From Mycolicibacterium lutetiense (GTDB lineage Bacteria; Actinomycetota; Actinomycetes; Mycobacteriales; Mycobacteriaceae), in assembly GCF_017876775.1 (NCBI RefSeq), contig NZ_JAGIOP010000002.1, positions 2,480,001 to 2,544,000 on the forward strand: a stretch of DNA of 64,000 nt. The letters are read 5' to 3'. Of this stretch, positions 8,207 to 17,055 are shown piece after piece. Position 1 is the first letter of the stretch; every line of letters begins with the position of its first letter. The notes under the pieces were generated by a model that saw nothing but the letters and a program-made list of their open reading frames with translations, made no database searches and was not told the origin of the DNA. The translations under genes and the position numbers were made by a program.

Positions 8207-9727
8207 ATGCCGTTGAATACCGGTGACGTGTTCGCCGGGTACACGATTCGACGTCTGCTCGGTTCAGGCGGCATGGGCGAGGTCTATCTGGCCCAGCATC
8301 CGCGACTCCCCCGCCAGGACGCGCTGAAGATCATGCCTGCCTCGTTGACCGGTGACGCGCAGTACCGCGACCGGTTCAATCGCGAAGCCGACATCGCCGC
8401 CTCGCTCTGGCATCCCCACATCGTCGGCCTGCATGATCGCGGCGAGTACGAGGGGCAGCTGTGGATCGCGATGGACTACGTCGACGGCACCGACGCCGCG
8501 CGACACGTGCGTGAGCGTCACCCCGGCGGGGTGCCCCTGCGCGACGCGGTCGAGATCGTCACCGCCATCGCCGAGGCGCTCGACTACGCCCACGAACGCA
8601 ACCTGCTGCACCGCGACGTGAAGCCGGCCAACATCCTGCTGACCGGCCCGGAAGCGGCTCGTCGCCGAATCCTGTTGGCCGACTTCGGTGTTGCCCGTCG
8701 AATCGACGACATCAGCGGCATCACCTCCACGAACATGGCCGTCGGCTCCATGGCCTACTCCGCTCCCGAGCAGCTCCTCGGCCAGCCGGTGGATGGGCGC
8801 GCCGACCAGTACGCGTTGGCGGCCAGCACATTTCAGCTACTGTCCGGGCACTCGCCGTTCCATCACTCCAACCCGGCCGTGGTGATCAGCAGGCAACTCA
8901 ACGAGCTTCCGCCGAGCCTGGGCACCGAACGCCCCGAACTGGCCTACCTGGACGAGGTGATGCTCAAGGGGATGGCCAAGGACCGGGCCGGCCGCTACCC
9001 GCGGTGCAGCGATTTCGCCAAGGCGCTGGCCAATGCCCGGCCGCCGGCCACGCAGGCAACCCCGATCATGCAGCGGCCCCCCACGCCGCAACCGCCGCAA
9101 CCGGTCTCATCCGAGCCCCCGAGGGTCATCACAGCCCCGACGTTCACCGCAACCGCTCGCCCCCCGGTGGCCGGCACGCCGCACCCCTCCCCGTACTGGT
9201 CGGGGCCGAGCCCGATCCCACAGCCTCGGCGCCCCCAAAAGAGCGGTGCGGCAAGGGTTGTGGTGCCCAGCGTGCTGGCGGTGCTCCTGGTGTGCACCAT
9301 CGGTTTCGCGATCAGCCAGTTCGTCCGCGATGCCCCGGTGGCGCAAACCACCCCGTCGTGGCAGCCGTACGTGGACGCCGCCCAGACCTTCGCGCTGCAT
9401 TCCGTCACGGTGAGCGCAGACACCGTCGATACCGATCTCGCGATAATCATGGACGGCGCCACCGACGAGTTCCGCGCCGACCTGCAGAACCAGGCTTCTC
9501 AGATCAAACAGAAGACCAAGGACCTGGGCGTCATGACCGACGGAACCATCACCGGAGCCGGCATCGAATCGTTGTTCTCCGAGAAAGCCGTCGTACTCGT
9601 CACCGTCGACACCAAGGTGACCGTCACGACCAACCGGGTCGGTGTGGTTTCGATGCAACGGGCCAGGGTCACCGTTGAGCACGTCGACGGCAGCTACAAG
9701 GCCTCGAAGCTGGAGTTCGTGAACTGA
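8207..9727 (+). CDS. Transmembrane Ser/Thr protein kinase, PknF-like
   Basis: 506-aa eukaryotic-type kinase. The kinase domain (about residues 10-275) has the Gly loop GSGGMGEVY (19-27), Lys41, HRDVKPAN with catalytic Asp137 and DFG at 159-161, so it should be active. The [11 protein letters not shown] segment is typical of the PknF/PknI/PknJ group. A Pro-rich juxtamembrane linker (about 280-345) leads to one transmembrane helix (about 349-372). An extracellular domain of ~130 residues follows, with the alpha+beta pattern of Mce-associated proteins. The downstream gene overlaps by one base (TGATG) and encodes a similar extracellular fold, so the pair is probably one functional unit. Confidence 0.92.
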   Translation: MPLNTGDVFAGYTIRRLLGSGGMGEVYLAQHPRLPRQDALKIMPASLTGDAQYRDRFNREADIAASLWHPHIVGLHDRGEYEGQLWIAMDYVDGTDAARHVRERHPGGVPLRDAVEIVTAIAEALDYAHERNLLHRDVKPANILLTGPEAARRRILLADFGVARRIDDISGITSTNMAVGSMAYSAPEQLLGQPVDGRADQYALAASTFQLLSGHSPFHHSNPAVVISRQLNELPPSLGTERPELAYLDEVMLKGMAKDRAGRYPRCSDFAKALANARPPATQATPIMQRPPTPQPPQPVSSEPPRVITAPTFTATARPPVAGTPHPSPYWSGPSPIPQPRRPQKSGAARVVVPSVLAVLLVCTIGFAISQFVRDAPVAQTTPSWQPYVDAAQTFALHSVTVSADTVDTDLAIIMDGATDEFRADLQNQASQIKQKTKDLGVMTDGTITGAGIESLFSEKAVVLVTVDTKVTVTTNRVGVVSMQRARVTVEHVDGSYKASKLEFVN

Positions 9728-10215
9728 TGGGCACAGGCACGCGAGGCTGGATGCTGTCGGTCGTCGCCCTCGTCGTGGGGATCGTCATCACCGCCGGCCT
9801 GGGGTTCTGGCAATTGTCGGTCAAGAGCGCACCGGCGCCTGCGCCGATCGCCGACGACGGCCAGGTGCGCGAGCAGGTCACCGATTTCGTGGCGACCAAT
9901 GTGGTCAAGGTGCTGAGCTTCACCCCGACGACCGGCCGGGGTGAGATCGATGCGGTCACCGAAGTGCTGACCGGTTCCGCCGTCGAGGACTACCGGAAGC
10001 GGATCCGCGCGAAGGCTGCCAACGTCACCCTGCACGTGACGGTCCGCAACACCGGAGTGGAATCGTTGACGGCCGACGACGCCAAGGTGGTGGCGTTCGT
10101 CGACCAGCGTTCCGAGACCGCCGGTGGTCCGTCGACCAATGACGCGTTGGCCTACCGGGTCAGCCTGACCCGCGTCGACGGCGACTGGCGGATCTCGGAG
10201 CTGGAACAGCTCTAG
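9727..10215 (+). CDS. Mce-associated-like membrane protein
   Basis: 162-aa protein with an N-terminal transmembrane helix (about residues 7-28) and a single exported domain. The pattern (VREQVTDFVATNVVKVLSF, a VEDYRKRIRAKAAN helix, then beta strands ending DWRISELEQL) resembles Mce-associated and NTF2-like proteins and the extracellular part of the preceding kinase. Its ATG overlaps the kinase stop codon, so it is translationally coupled. A role as ligand-sensing or structural partner of the kinase is inference. Confidence 0.75.
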   Translation: MGTGTRGWMLSVVALVVGIVITAGLGFWQLSVKSAPAPAPIADDGQVREQVTDFVATNVVKVLSFTPTTGRGEIDAVTEVLTGSAVEDYRKRIRAKAANVTLHVTVRNTGVESLTADDAKVVAFVDQRSETAGGPSTNDALAYRVSLTRVDGDWRISELEQL

Positions 10216-10218
10216 GGA

Positions 10219-10605
10219 CTACTGCGGCGCCGCCCCGTGGAACACCGCCTCGACGTTGTTTCCGTCGGGATCGCGGACGAATGCGCCGAAGTAGCCCGGG
10301 TGGTATTCGGGCCACAGGCGTGGCGCGTGCAGCGACTCGGCACCCAAGCTCAGGGCCGCGTCGTAGAACGCCCGCACGGCCTCGGTGTCGGCCGCATGAA
10401 ACGCCACGTGGATTTCCCGGTTGGGCCCGCCGGCGTCGCCGGCACTGGCATCGGCGATCCAGAAGTCGGGTTTGCCTTCACTGCCGTAGCCGATGGCAAC
10501 CTGGTAGTCCAGTTGTCGGCTGTAGCCGAGTACGCCCAGCACGGAGTCGTAGAACTCCTTCGATTTGGCCCAGTCGGTGCAGTTGATTCCGAAGTGATCG
10601 ATCAC
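10219..10605 (-). CDS. Glyoxalase/VOC-superfamily protein
   Basis: 128-aa single-domain VOC protein. The N-terminal HFGINCTDWAKSKEFYDSVLG segment opens a beta-alpha-beta-beta-beta module. The second module has HVAFHAADTEAVRAFYDAAL and ends with FVRDPDGNNVEAVFH, the typical closing motif with a metal-ligand Glu. The activity could be lyase, dioxygenase or resistance-type binding and is not assignable. Start is GTG 10605; the longer open frame upstream is antisense to the next gene and discounted. It is convergent with the preceding gene and divergent from the amidohydrolase. Confidence 0.82.
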   Translation of the reverse strand: MIDHFGINCTDWAKSKEFYDSVLGVLGYSRQLDYQVAIGYGSEGKPDFWIADASAGDAGGPNREIHVAFHAADTEAVRAFYDAALSLGAESLHAPRLWPEYHPGYFGAFVRDPDGNNVEAVFHGAAPQ

Positions 10606-10680
10606 CGGTCGATCGTTGCATCCGGCACCGACATGTCGGCACCTGTTCCCCGAACGGCTGTGGCGTCGTACGTTAGTTAG

Positions 10681-12426
10681 GTGACCTACGACTTGTGTAT
10701 CCGCGGCGGCACCATCGTCGACGGCCTGGGTGGTGAACCGTACGTGGGCGACGTCGCCGTGCGCGACGGCGTCATCGTCGAAGTAGGAACCGGCGCCGGG
10801 TCCATCGACACTCCAGCAGACCGCGAGATCGACGCCACCGGACTGTTGGTCACCCCCGGTTTCGTCGACCTGCACACGCACTACGACGGTCAGGCGATCT
10901 GGTCGCAACGGCTCAACCCCTCGTCGGCACACGGGGTCACCACGGCCGTGATGGGTAACTGCGGCGTCGGGTTCGCGCCCTGCCGCGCGGGAGATCACGA
11001 CGTTCTCGTGGACGTGATGGCCGGCGTGGAGGACATCCCCGGGGTGGTCATGGTCGACGGTCTGCCGTGGACCTGGGAGACGTTCCCCGAGTTCCTCGAC
11101 GCCCTTGGGGCCAGACAACTCGATATCGATGTGGCCGCGTTCCTGCCGCACTCGCCGCTGCGGGTGTACGTGATGGGGCAGCGCGGCATCGATCGGGAGC
11201 CCGCGAACACCGAGGATCTGGCGCTGATGCGCAAGCTGGCCGCCGAGGCCGTGCACAGCGGCGCACTGGGGTTCGCCTCGTCACGGCTGACCATCCACAA
11301 GACCGAGAGCGGGCGGCCCATCCCCAGCTATGACGCCGGCTACGCCGAGATCGAGGCGATCGCCCGGGGCGTCGACGACGCCGGAGGCGGCCTGATCCAG
11401 TTCGTGCCGGACCTGGTCGCCGGCGACTACGAACCGGCGCTGCAGACGGTGTTCGACGTGGCCGCCGACGTCGGGTTGCCGGTGACGTTCACGCTGGCGA
11501 TCGGCAATGCCGGGCCGGCGTTCTTCGAGGACGCCCTGCGCATGGTCGAGAAGGCAAATCAGAATGCCGGTGCCGACGGTCCTCAGGTCACCGCCCAGAT
11601 CTTCCCGCGCCCGATCGGGCTGGTGCTCGGCCTCGAACTGTCGGGCAACCCGTTCATCCTCTACCCGAGCTACCGCGAGATCGCCCACCTACCGCTCGCC
11701 GAGCGGGTGGTCGAGATGCGTAAACCTGAAGTCCGCCAACAGATCCTGGCCGATTCTTCAGCCAGTGACGGGCATCCGCTGATGTTCGCCGTGCAGGCCT
11801 GGGACTACATGTATCCGCTGGGCGAATCACCCGACTATGAGCCCGACCCGGCGAATTCCATCGGGGCGCGGGCCCGGGCTCGCGGCGTCGACCCCCTCGA
11901 GGAGGCCTATGACCGGCTGCTCGACGACGGCGGTCACGCCATGTTGCTGGTCACGCTCGCCAATTTCCGCGACAACTCACTCGACACCGTCGCCGAGCTG
12001 CTCAGGCGCGACGACGTGGTACTCGGCCTGGGTGACGGCGGCGCGCACTACGGCATGATCTGCGACGCCAGTTTCCCCACCTACCTGCTGACGCACTGGG
12101 TCCGCGACCGGGACCGGGGCACTCTGAGCGTCGCCGATGCCGTCCGCGAACTGACCTCGGTTCCGGCCAGAGTCTCCGGGCTGTCCGATCGCGGTCGAAT
12201 TGCGTTGGGCTACAAGGCTGACCTCAACGTCATCGACCATGCGGGGCTGCGGTTGCACCGGCCGGTCGTCGCCTACGACCTGCCCGGGGGCGGACGCCGC
12301 CTCGACCAGACCGCGGACGGCTACGTCGCGACCGTCGTGTCCGGTGAGGTCATCGCCGAAAACGGCGTGCCGACCGACGCACGGCCGGGCCGGCTGGTGC
12401 GCGGACGCCAATCTGCACCTGCGTAA
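10681..12426 (+). CDS. N-acyl-D-amino-acid deacylase-type amidohydrolase
   Basis: 581-aa cytosolic amidohydrolase. It has the small beta-sandwich N-terminus (IRGGTIVDGLGG), the metal motif HTHYDGQ (about residues 65-71), the VMGNCGVGFAP signature of the D-aminoacylase family, a late GLGDGGAHYG metal Asp/His motif, and the C-terminal DLNVID sandwich return. The family hydrolyses N-acyl-D-amino acids or related amides; many actinobacterial members are of unknown substrate. Length and architecture are normal. Start is GTG 10681. The preceding 75 bases are shared with the divergent VOC gene and presumably hold both promoters. Confidence 0.85.
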   Translation: MTYDLCIRGGTIVDGLGGEPYVGDVAVRDGVIVEVGTGAGSIDTPADREIDATGLLVTPGFVDLHTHYDGQAIWSQRLNPSSAHGVTTAVMGNCGVGFAPCRAGDHDVLVDVMAGVEDIPGVVMVDGLPWTWETFPEFLDALGARQLDIDVAAFLPHSPLRVYVMGQRGIDREPANTEDLALMRKLAAEAVHSGALGFASSRLTIHKTESGRPIPSYDAGYAEIEAIARGVDDAGGGLIQFVPDLVAGDYEPALQTVFDVAADVGLPVTFTLAIGNAGPAFFEDALRMVEKANQNAGADGPQVTAQIFPRPIGLVLGLELSGNPFILYPSYREIAHLPLAERVVEMRKPEVRQQILADSSASDGHPLMFAVQAWDYMYPLGESPDYEPDPANSIGARARARGVDPLEEAYDRLLDDGGHAMLLVTLANFRDNSLDTVAELLRRDDVVLGLGDGGAHYGMICDASFPTYLLTHWVRDRDRGTLSVADAVRELTSVPARVSGLSDRGRIALGYKADLNVIDHAGLRLHRPVVAYDLPGGGRRLDQTADGYVATVVSGEVIAENGVPTDARPGRLVRGRQSAPA

Positions 12427-12429
12427 GGG

Positions 12430-13791
12430 TCACTCGCGCAGCGGGAGCGCGATGCCCGCCACCATGAGCACGACGTCGTCGCATTCCGCGGCGACGCGCG
12501 TGTTCACCACCCCCAGCAGATCGCGAAAGAGTCGCCCGGAGGCGGTATCCGGCACAACACCGCTGCCCACCTCGTTGCTCACCGCGACCACCGGGACAGC
12601 ACACTGCCGCCAAGCCTGTATCAACTCGTCGATGTCGCCGTCCACGGCGCTCAGCGGTCCGCCGTCCCAGCAACCGTGACGATCCATCCGCGCCGCCAAC
12701 CAGGTGCCCAGGCAGTCCACCAGGACCGGCAGCTCGGCACGGCGCAAATATGCTGCGATGTCAGATGTTTCGACCGTCTGCCATTCCGGCGGGCGGCGCG
12801 ACCGGTGCCGCTGAACGCGTCGATCCCATTCCGGGTCGCCGTCCCGCAGGCCGCCGGCGGCCAGATACACGACCCGTTCCTGCCCAGCGAGCATCCGTTC
12901 GGCACGCACCGATTTCCCCGAGCGCACGCCGCCGAGGATCAGGGTGCGCGCAGACGTCGTCGGCGTCGACGCTCGGCGAGCACCCAGCCGCACCACCTCG
13001 CCGTCCCGACCGGCTCGCGCACCGTAATCGCCCAGCACCCGGGCCAGTTCGAGGCCCGGGGGGTTGAAATGGCTCAGGTGCACGGCGATGACATCGGTAT
13101 GGTCTCCGACCGCACCGGATTCCCGCAGCCGGGCCAGCGTGCGCGCAAACGAGGGCAGGTCGTGGTGGTCGGTGCCGTGCTCGGTGTGGTTTCCGAACGT
13201 CTCCTCCAGGAACACCGCGTCGAACCCGGCGCCGGCAATGGCCGACTGCGTCTCGGCGGGTAGCGGTCCGGTGTCGGTGGCCCACAAAAGCCTTGTCCCC
13301 GAGCGGGATACGTCGTACAGGACCGCGTCGTCGACGAGCCCGTCGGAATGCGCGGCGGCCACCACGCGCACCGTGTAGTCGCCACCGGGTGCCGGCAGGG
13401 TCAGCTGATCCCCCGGATGTACGGTGCGAAATCGGATCGGGTCATCGGGCCCCACCCAGTCGCGACACTGGTCCAGCGCGCCGGGAGGACCCACGATGTC
13501 GAGCGGTTCGGTCCGCCCCGCCCAGTGCCGCATCACCAGCGCTGCGGGTCCGACGTGGTCGAAATGACCGTGGGTCAACAGGATGTGCCGCACGGCGGCC
13601 AGGCTCCGACCCCCGCGCAGCGCCGCCCGGGGCGCTTCGGGGCCACAGTCGATCAACACGGTGTCGTCGACGAGGGCAGCGGTCTGTCCGCGAATCTCTC
13701 CGGCCGCCAGCGCCCACCGACACGACCGGCATCCGCAGAACGGGCTGGGCCAGCCGTCGGCACTGCCGGTGCCCAACAACATCACGTCCAT
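12430..13791 (-). CDS. cobU: Fused metallo-beta-lactamase/PhnP-like domain and CobU kinase-guanylyltransferase
   Basis: 453-aa fusion. Residues 1-~270 are a metallo-beta-lactamase fold with GTGSADG, a Cys cluster CGCRSC (Cys19, 21, 24) like PhnP-type phosphodiesterases, and the metal motif HGHFDH (74-79). Residues ~284-453 are a complete CobU: P-loop GGVRSGKS (287-294), a QRH His at domain position 46 equivalent to the guanylylated His of Salmonella CobU, and SNEVGSGVVP. CobU phosphorylates adenosylcobinamide and activates it with GMP, late in B12 assembly and salvage. The ATG at 13791 overlaps the stop of the ABC ATPase (TGATG), tying it to corrinoid uptake. The role of the metallo-beta-lactamase half is unknown; corrinoid side-chain or phosphoester cleavage is inference. 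Confidence 0.88.
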   Translation of the reverse strand: MDVMLLGTGSADGWPSPFCGCRSCRWALAAGEIRGQTAALVDDTVLIDCGPEAPRAALRGGRSLAAVRHILLTHGHFDHVGPAALVMRHWAGRTEPLDIVGPPGALDQCRDWVGPDDPIRFRTVHPGDQLTLPAPGGDYTVRVVAAAHSDGLVDDAVLYDVSRSGTRLLWATDTGPLPAETQSAIAGAGFDAVFLEETFGNHTEHGTDHHDLPSFARTLARLRESGAVGDHTDVIAVHLSHFNPPGLELARVLGDYGARAGRDGEVVRLGARRASTPTTSARTLILGGVRSGKSVRAERMLAGQERVVYLAAGGLRDGDPEWDRRVQRHRSRRPPEWQTVETSDIAAYLRRAELPVLVDCLGTWLAARMDRHGCWDGGPLSAVDGDIDELIQAWRQCAVPVVAVSNEVGSGVVPDTASGRLFRDLLGVVNTRVAAECDDVVLMVAGIALPLRE

Positions 13792-14582
13792 CAACGCGCC
13801 CTGTCCCGAACCGGCAGTACGGCGACTCCGCCGCCACGCTCGACCACCTCGACACGAGCCTGGTAGACCTCCGCGATCCGTTGTGCGGTAAGCACTTCGG
13901 CGGGAGTGCCGTCAGCGACAACCCGCCCGGCGGCCAACATCACCATCCGCTCGGCATACTGGCCGGCCAGCGTCAGGTCGTGCATCGCGGCGATCACGGT
14001 GATGCCGTCGGCCACCCGCAGAGCGTCGACCAGTTCGAGGACCTGTTGTTGATGACCGACATCCAGCGCGCTGGTGGGCTCGTCGAGCATCAGCACCGAC
14101 GGTTGTTGCGCCAGGGCCCGGGCGAGCACCACCCGTTGCAGTTCACCGCCGGACAGCTCGGTGACCGGACGGGCCGCGATATCCCGCAGGTCCAGGCGCT
14201 CGATGACCCCGGCCACCACGCTGCGGTCGACGGCCGACGATGCACCGAACCGAGAAGTGTGCGGCGTGCGGCCGAGGTCGATCAGCTCGGTCACACTCAC
14301 CCCTTCGGGCACGATCGGGCGCTGCGGCATCAACGCCACCGCCGCGGCAATCTGCCTGCGCCGCACCACCAACGGATCCAGGCCGGTGACCCGTACCGTC
14401 CCGGACACCTTCGCATCCGGCACGAGTCCGGCCAGAACGTGGAGCAGCGTGGTCTTGCCCGCCCCGTTGGGTCCGACCACACTGACCCATTCACCGGCGG
14501 AGACCGTCAGGTTCACCGCGTCGAGCACCGTCGCCTCCCGCCGAACGACGGTCAGGTCTGTGCACGTCACCGCACCGGTCAC
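13791..14582 (-). CDS. ABC transporter ATPase, corrinoid/Fe-siderophore (BtuD/FecE) type
   Basis: 263-aa ATP-binding subunit. Walker A is GPNGAGKTT (about residues 38-46), Q-loop ALMPQRP, signature LSGGELQ, Walker B VLMLDEPT, and switch His AMHDLT. These motifs are intact. The protein pairs with the FecCD-type permease encoded just upstream (GTGA overlap) and the binding lipoprotein before it. Because the next gene is a CobU fusion, the imported substrate is most likely cobalamin or cobinamide rather than a siderophore (inference from context). Confidence 0.9.
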   Translation of the reverse strand: MTGAVTCTDLTVVRREATVLDAVNLTVSAGEWVSVVGPNGAGKTTLLHVLAGLVPDAKVSGTVRVTGLDPLVVRRRQIAAAVALMPQRPIVPEGVSVTELIDLGRTPHTSRFGASSAVDRSVVAGVIERLDLRDIAARPVTELSGGELQRVVLARALAQQPSVLMLDEPTSALDVGHQQQVLELVDALRVADGITVIAAMHDLTLAGQYAERMVMLAAGRVVADGTPAEVLTAQRIAEVYQARVEVVERGGGVAVLPVRDRAR

Positions 14583-15607
14583 GTCAGCCTCCCACTGCGG
14601 CGCAGCACCACGAGGAAGAAGGGCGCACCGATAGCCGCCGTCACCACACCGATCGGCAACTCGGCCGGGGCCAGCGCCCAGCGCGCCAGGACATCGGCCA
14701 GCATTAGGAACGCGGCACCGAACAGCACCGACAACGGCAGCAGCAACCGGTGGCCGGGTCCGGCCAGCAGCCGGACCGCGTGCGGCACCACGATGCCGAC
14801 GAACCCGATCAGCCCGCTGACGCTGACCACCGCGGCGGTGCCCAGGGTCGCGACGGCAACCAGCAGCAGGCGCACCCGTCCCGGATCGACTCCGAGGCTG
14901 GCGGCCTCGACGTCACCGACGGCCATCACATCGAGGATCCGGCCGAACAGCACGATCACGGCGATCGTCACCACCACGTAGGGCAGCACGACACCCACCT
15001 CGGTCCAGCCGTTCGTGCTCAACCGGCCGAACAGCCAGCTGTACACCTGGCGCATCGAGTCGTCGTAACGCTGCTGCAGGAAGGTCTGTCCGGCATTGGC
15101 GAAGGCGGCCACCGCAACCCCGGCCAGGATGATGACCACTTCGGTGCGGCCCCCGCCCACGCCGCGGCCCAGCAGGTAGGTGGCGGTGACGGCCAGGATG
15201 CCGCCGGCGAACGCAGCGATAGGGACCGCGAAAGCAGTTGCGGCCAGGCCGAATACGATCATCGCGGTCGCACCGAGCCCCGCACCGCTGGAGACGCCGA
15301 GCAGATAGGGATCGGCCAGTGGGTTGCGGAACACCCCCTGGTACGCGGCGCCGGCGATGGCCAGGGTGCCGCCGGCGAGGGCGCCGAGCACCACCCGCGG
15401 TAGCCGGATCTGCCAGAGCACCGCATGCTGGGATGCCGTCAGCCCGTGGTCGACGTCGATGCCCGGCAGTCCGTCGGCGAGTGCGAGCAGAATCCCGCGG
15501 GCCGGCAACCCGGCCGGTCCGACGAAGATCGCGAGCAACGCCGCGCCGAGCACACCGGCCACGGCGGCGGCCATCACCCAGGCACGACGGCGGTCACCGA
15601 GGGACAT
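14579..15607 (-). CDS. ABC transporter permease, FecCD/BtuC family
   Basis: 342-aa inner-membrane permease with about ten hydrophobic helices. The family features are a LPRVVLGALAGGTLAIAGA segment, PLADPYLLGVSSGA, and FVGIVVPHAVRLL near the C-terminus, which contacts the ATPase. Start is ATG 15607 (MSLGDRR); the open frame further upstream is a shadow of the binding-protein gene. It overlaps that gene by 14 bases and the ATPase gene by 4, so this is one tight operon. Confidence 0.9.
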   Translation of the reverse strand: MSLGDRRRAWVMAAAVAGVLGAALLAIFVGPAGLPARGILLALADGLPGIDVDHGLTASQHAVLWQIRLPRVVLGALAGGTLAIAGAAYQGVFRNPLADPYLLGVSSGAGLGATAMIVFGLAATAFAVPIAAFAGGILAVTATYLLGRGVGGGRTEVVIILAGVAVAAFANAGQTFLQQRYDDSMRQVYSWLFGRLSTNGWTEVGVVLPYVVVTIAVIVLFGRILDVMAVGDVEAASLGVDPGRVRLLLVAVATLGTAAVVSVSGLIGFVGIVVPHAVRLLAGPGHRLLLPLSVLFGAAFLMLADVLARWALAPAELPIGVVTAAIGAPFFLVVLRRSGRLT

Positions 15608-16496
15608 GGCTCGCCTGCGCCTCGGAGACCGCAGCAGCGATCCTCGCCACCATGTCGACGGTGCGCGGGCCCCACCGGCTGGCCACGTCGGCATCCAGCT
15701 CGTAGATGTGGCCGTTTCGCACGGCCGGTACCTCCGCCCACCCCGCGCGGTCCGCGACGGACGCCGCGCTGACCCCACAGCACTGCGCATCTGCCAGGAA
15801 GATCAGGTCCGGTTCCGCGGTGACGACGAACTCCTCGGACAGTTCCGGATACGGCTCGCCGCCGCCGGTATCGGCGATATTGACCAGACCGAACAGGCTG
15901 TAGAGCCGGCCGACGAAGGACGTTCCGGCAGCACTGAAGAACGTCGGGTCCAGTTCGTGGTAGTAGCTCAGATGAGTTTGGGGGGTGCTCTCGACGGTCG
16001 TGCTGATCTGCCGGCGCATCTGCGAAACCGACTCGGCGGCGTCGGCGGCGTGACCGGTCGCCGCGCCGATCTGCTCGATCTGGGTATAGGCGCCGTCGAG
16101 CGTGCCGGGGGCGGGCAGCGCCAGTAACTCGATGCCCGCGGCCTGCAGGCCCGAGACGAGGTAGCCGGGAGCGTCCGCAGTGATGACCAGGTCGGGCTGG
16201 TACCGCACGATTGCCTCGATGTTCGGGGTGTACCCGGACAGATCGGCCTGCGTCGGCACCTCGTCTGGATGGTTCGATTGCCCGTCGACGGCGACCACTT
16301 GAGCCCCGGCGCCGATGGCCCACAGAATCTCGGTCGCCGAGGGACTGAGTGAGACGATGCGCTGCGGTGGGGTCTCGCGGCCGGTGTGGGGCGCCGGAGC
16401 GGGTCCGCACGCGGCGAGCACGAGCACCGCCGACAACCACGCCGACCGGCGGCGCCCAATTCTCACCAGAACCAGTCCTTCGTCCGGCGTCGTCAC
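15594..16496 (-). CDS. Substrate-binding lipoprotein, BtuF/FepB-like
   Basis: 300-aa periplasmic-binding lipoprotein. The signal peptide ends in lipobox LAAC (Cys30), so it would be lipid-anchored on the outer face of the membrane. The class III binding fold is recognisable from RIVSLSPSATEILWAIGAG, YQPDLVITA and the long linker helix. It starts with GTG 16496; a GTG ten codons in gives a more usual signal length. The first gene of the corrinoid operon; the 88 bases to the divergent PNPOx-like gene are too short for a full cobalamin riboswitch. Confidence 0.87.
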   Translation of the reverse strand: MTTPDEGLVLVRIGRRRSAWLSAVLVLAACGPAPAPHTGRETPPQRIVSLSPSATEILWAIGAGAQVVAVDGQSNHPDEVPTQADLSGYTPNIEAIVRYQPDLVITADAPGYLVSGLQAAGIELLALPAPGTLDGAYTQIEQIGAATGHAADAAESVSQMRRQISTTVESTPQTHLSYYHELDPTFFSAAGTSFVGRLYSLFGLVNIADTGGGEPYPELSEEFVVTAEPDLIFLADAQCCGVSAASVADRAGWAEVPAVRNGHIYELDADVASRWGPRTVDMVARIAAAVSEAQASHVPR

Positions 16497-16584
16497 CGGT
16501 ATCGGTGAGCCTAGTCGAGCGGCATGTGCACACCGGTCTCACAGGTCGGGCACCCGGCGTCCACAACCGGCCTATTCTCACGTC

Positions 16585-16965
16585 ATGAGCGTGAAAGTGG
16601 ATCTCAACCAGCTGGCCGACAAGCTGGCGGACTACACGTTCGCCTACCTCGTCACAGTCGACGACAACTACCACGCGCACACCGTCGCGGTAGAGCCACA
16701 CCTGGTCGACGGCGTCATCCACGTCGGCGCCGTCGGCGGGCACACCCGGAGAAACCTCGCCTCACACGAGAGCGCCACCCTGGTCTGTCCGCCGAACAAT
16801 CCCGGCGGGTATTCACTGATCGTCGACGGACGAGGCCAGGCCGGTGCGACCGAGGATGAGGCACACCAGATCGTGCCCAACCGCGCGGTACTGCATCGCC
16901 GGGCGGCCAAGCCCGGCCCGCCCGGTCAGTGCGACAGCGATTGCATCGTCTTGTCGGAGAACTGA
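16585..16965 (+). CDS. PNPOx-like/split-barrel flavin or F420-binding protein
   Basis: 126-aa protein with the pyridoxamine-5'-phosphate-oxidase split-barrel pattern: FAYLVTVDDNYHAHTVAVEPHL strands, a HTRRNLASHESATLVC segment, and YSLIVDGRGQ. In mycobacteria such small proteins bind FMN or F420; cofactor and substrate are not determinable here. ATG 16585 is used because the protein-like sequence starts there; the longer open frame to the left is antisense to the binding lipoprotein. Its gene is divergent from the corrinoid operon and convergent with the MoxR operon. Confidence 0.78.
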   Translation: MSVKVDLNQLADKLADYTFAYLVTVDDNYHAHTVAVEPHLVDGVIHVGAVGGHTRRNLASHESATLVCPPNNPGGYSLIVDGRGQAGATEDEAHQIVPNRAVLHRRAAKPGPPGQCDSDCIVLSEN

Positions 16966-16980
16966 CACCGCGACTTTCTG

Positions 16981-17041
16981 TGCCGAGTGGCCAGTCATGT
17001 CACGCGTCTGGCCCTCAAGCGTGCGACAACTGGCCACTCGA
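16981..17041 (+). repeat. Palindromic intergenic repeat, copy A
   Basis: CGAGTGGCCAGT (16984-16995) and ACTGGCCACTCG (17029-17040) form a perfect 12-base stem around a 33-base loop that contains a smaller CACGC/GCGTG stem. A second copy, about 80-85% identical by eye over ~57 bases and in the same orientation, lies at 23958-24014. Copy A sits between two convergent 3' ends. Confidence 0.75.
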
Positions 17042-17055
17042 TGGGCAAAACCCCG

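Noticed and set aside
10606..11256. N-terminal extension of the VOC open frame
   Set aside because: Antisense to the conserved amidohydrolase and without VOC-like sequence.
16497..16584. Cobalamin riboswitch ahead of the corrinoid operon
   Set aside because: Only 88 bases are available and no B12-box-like sequence was found.
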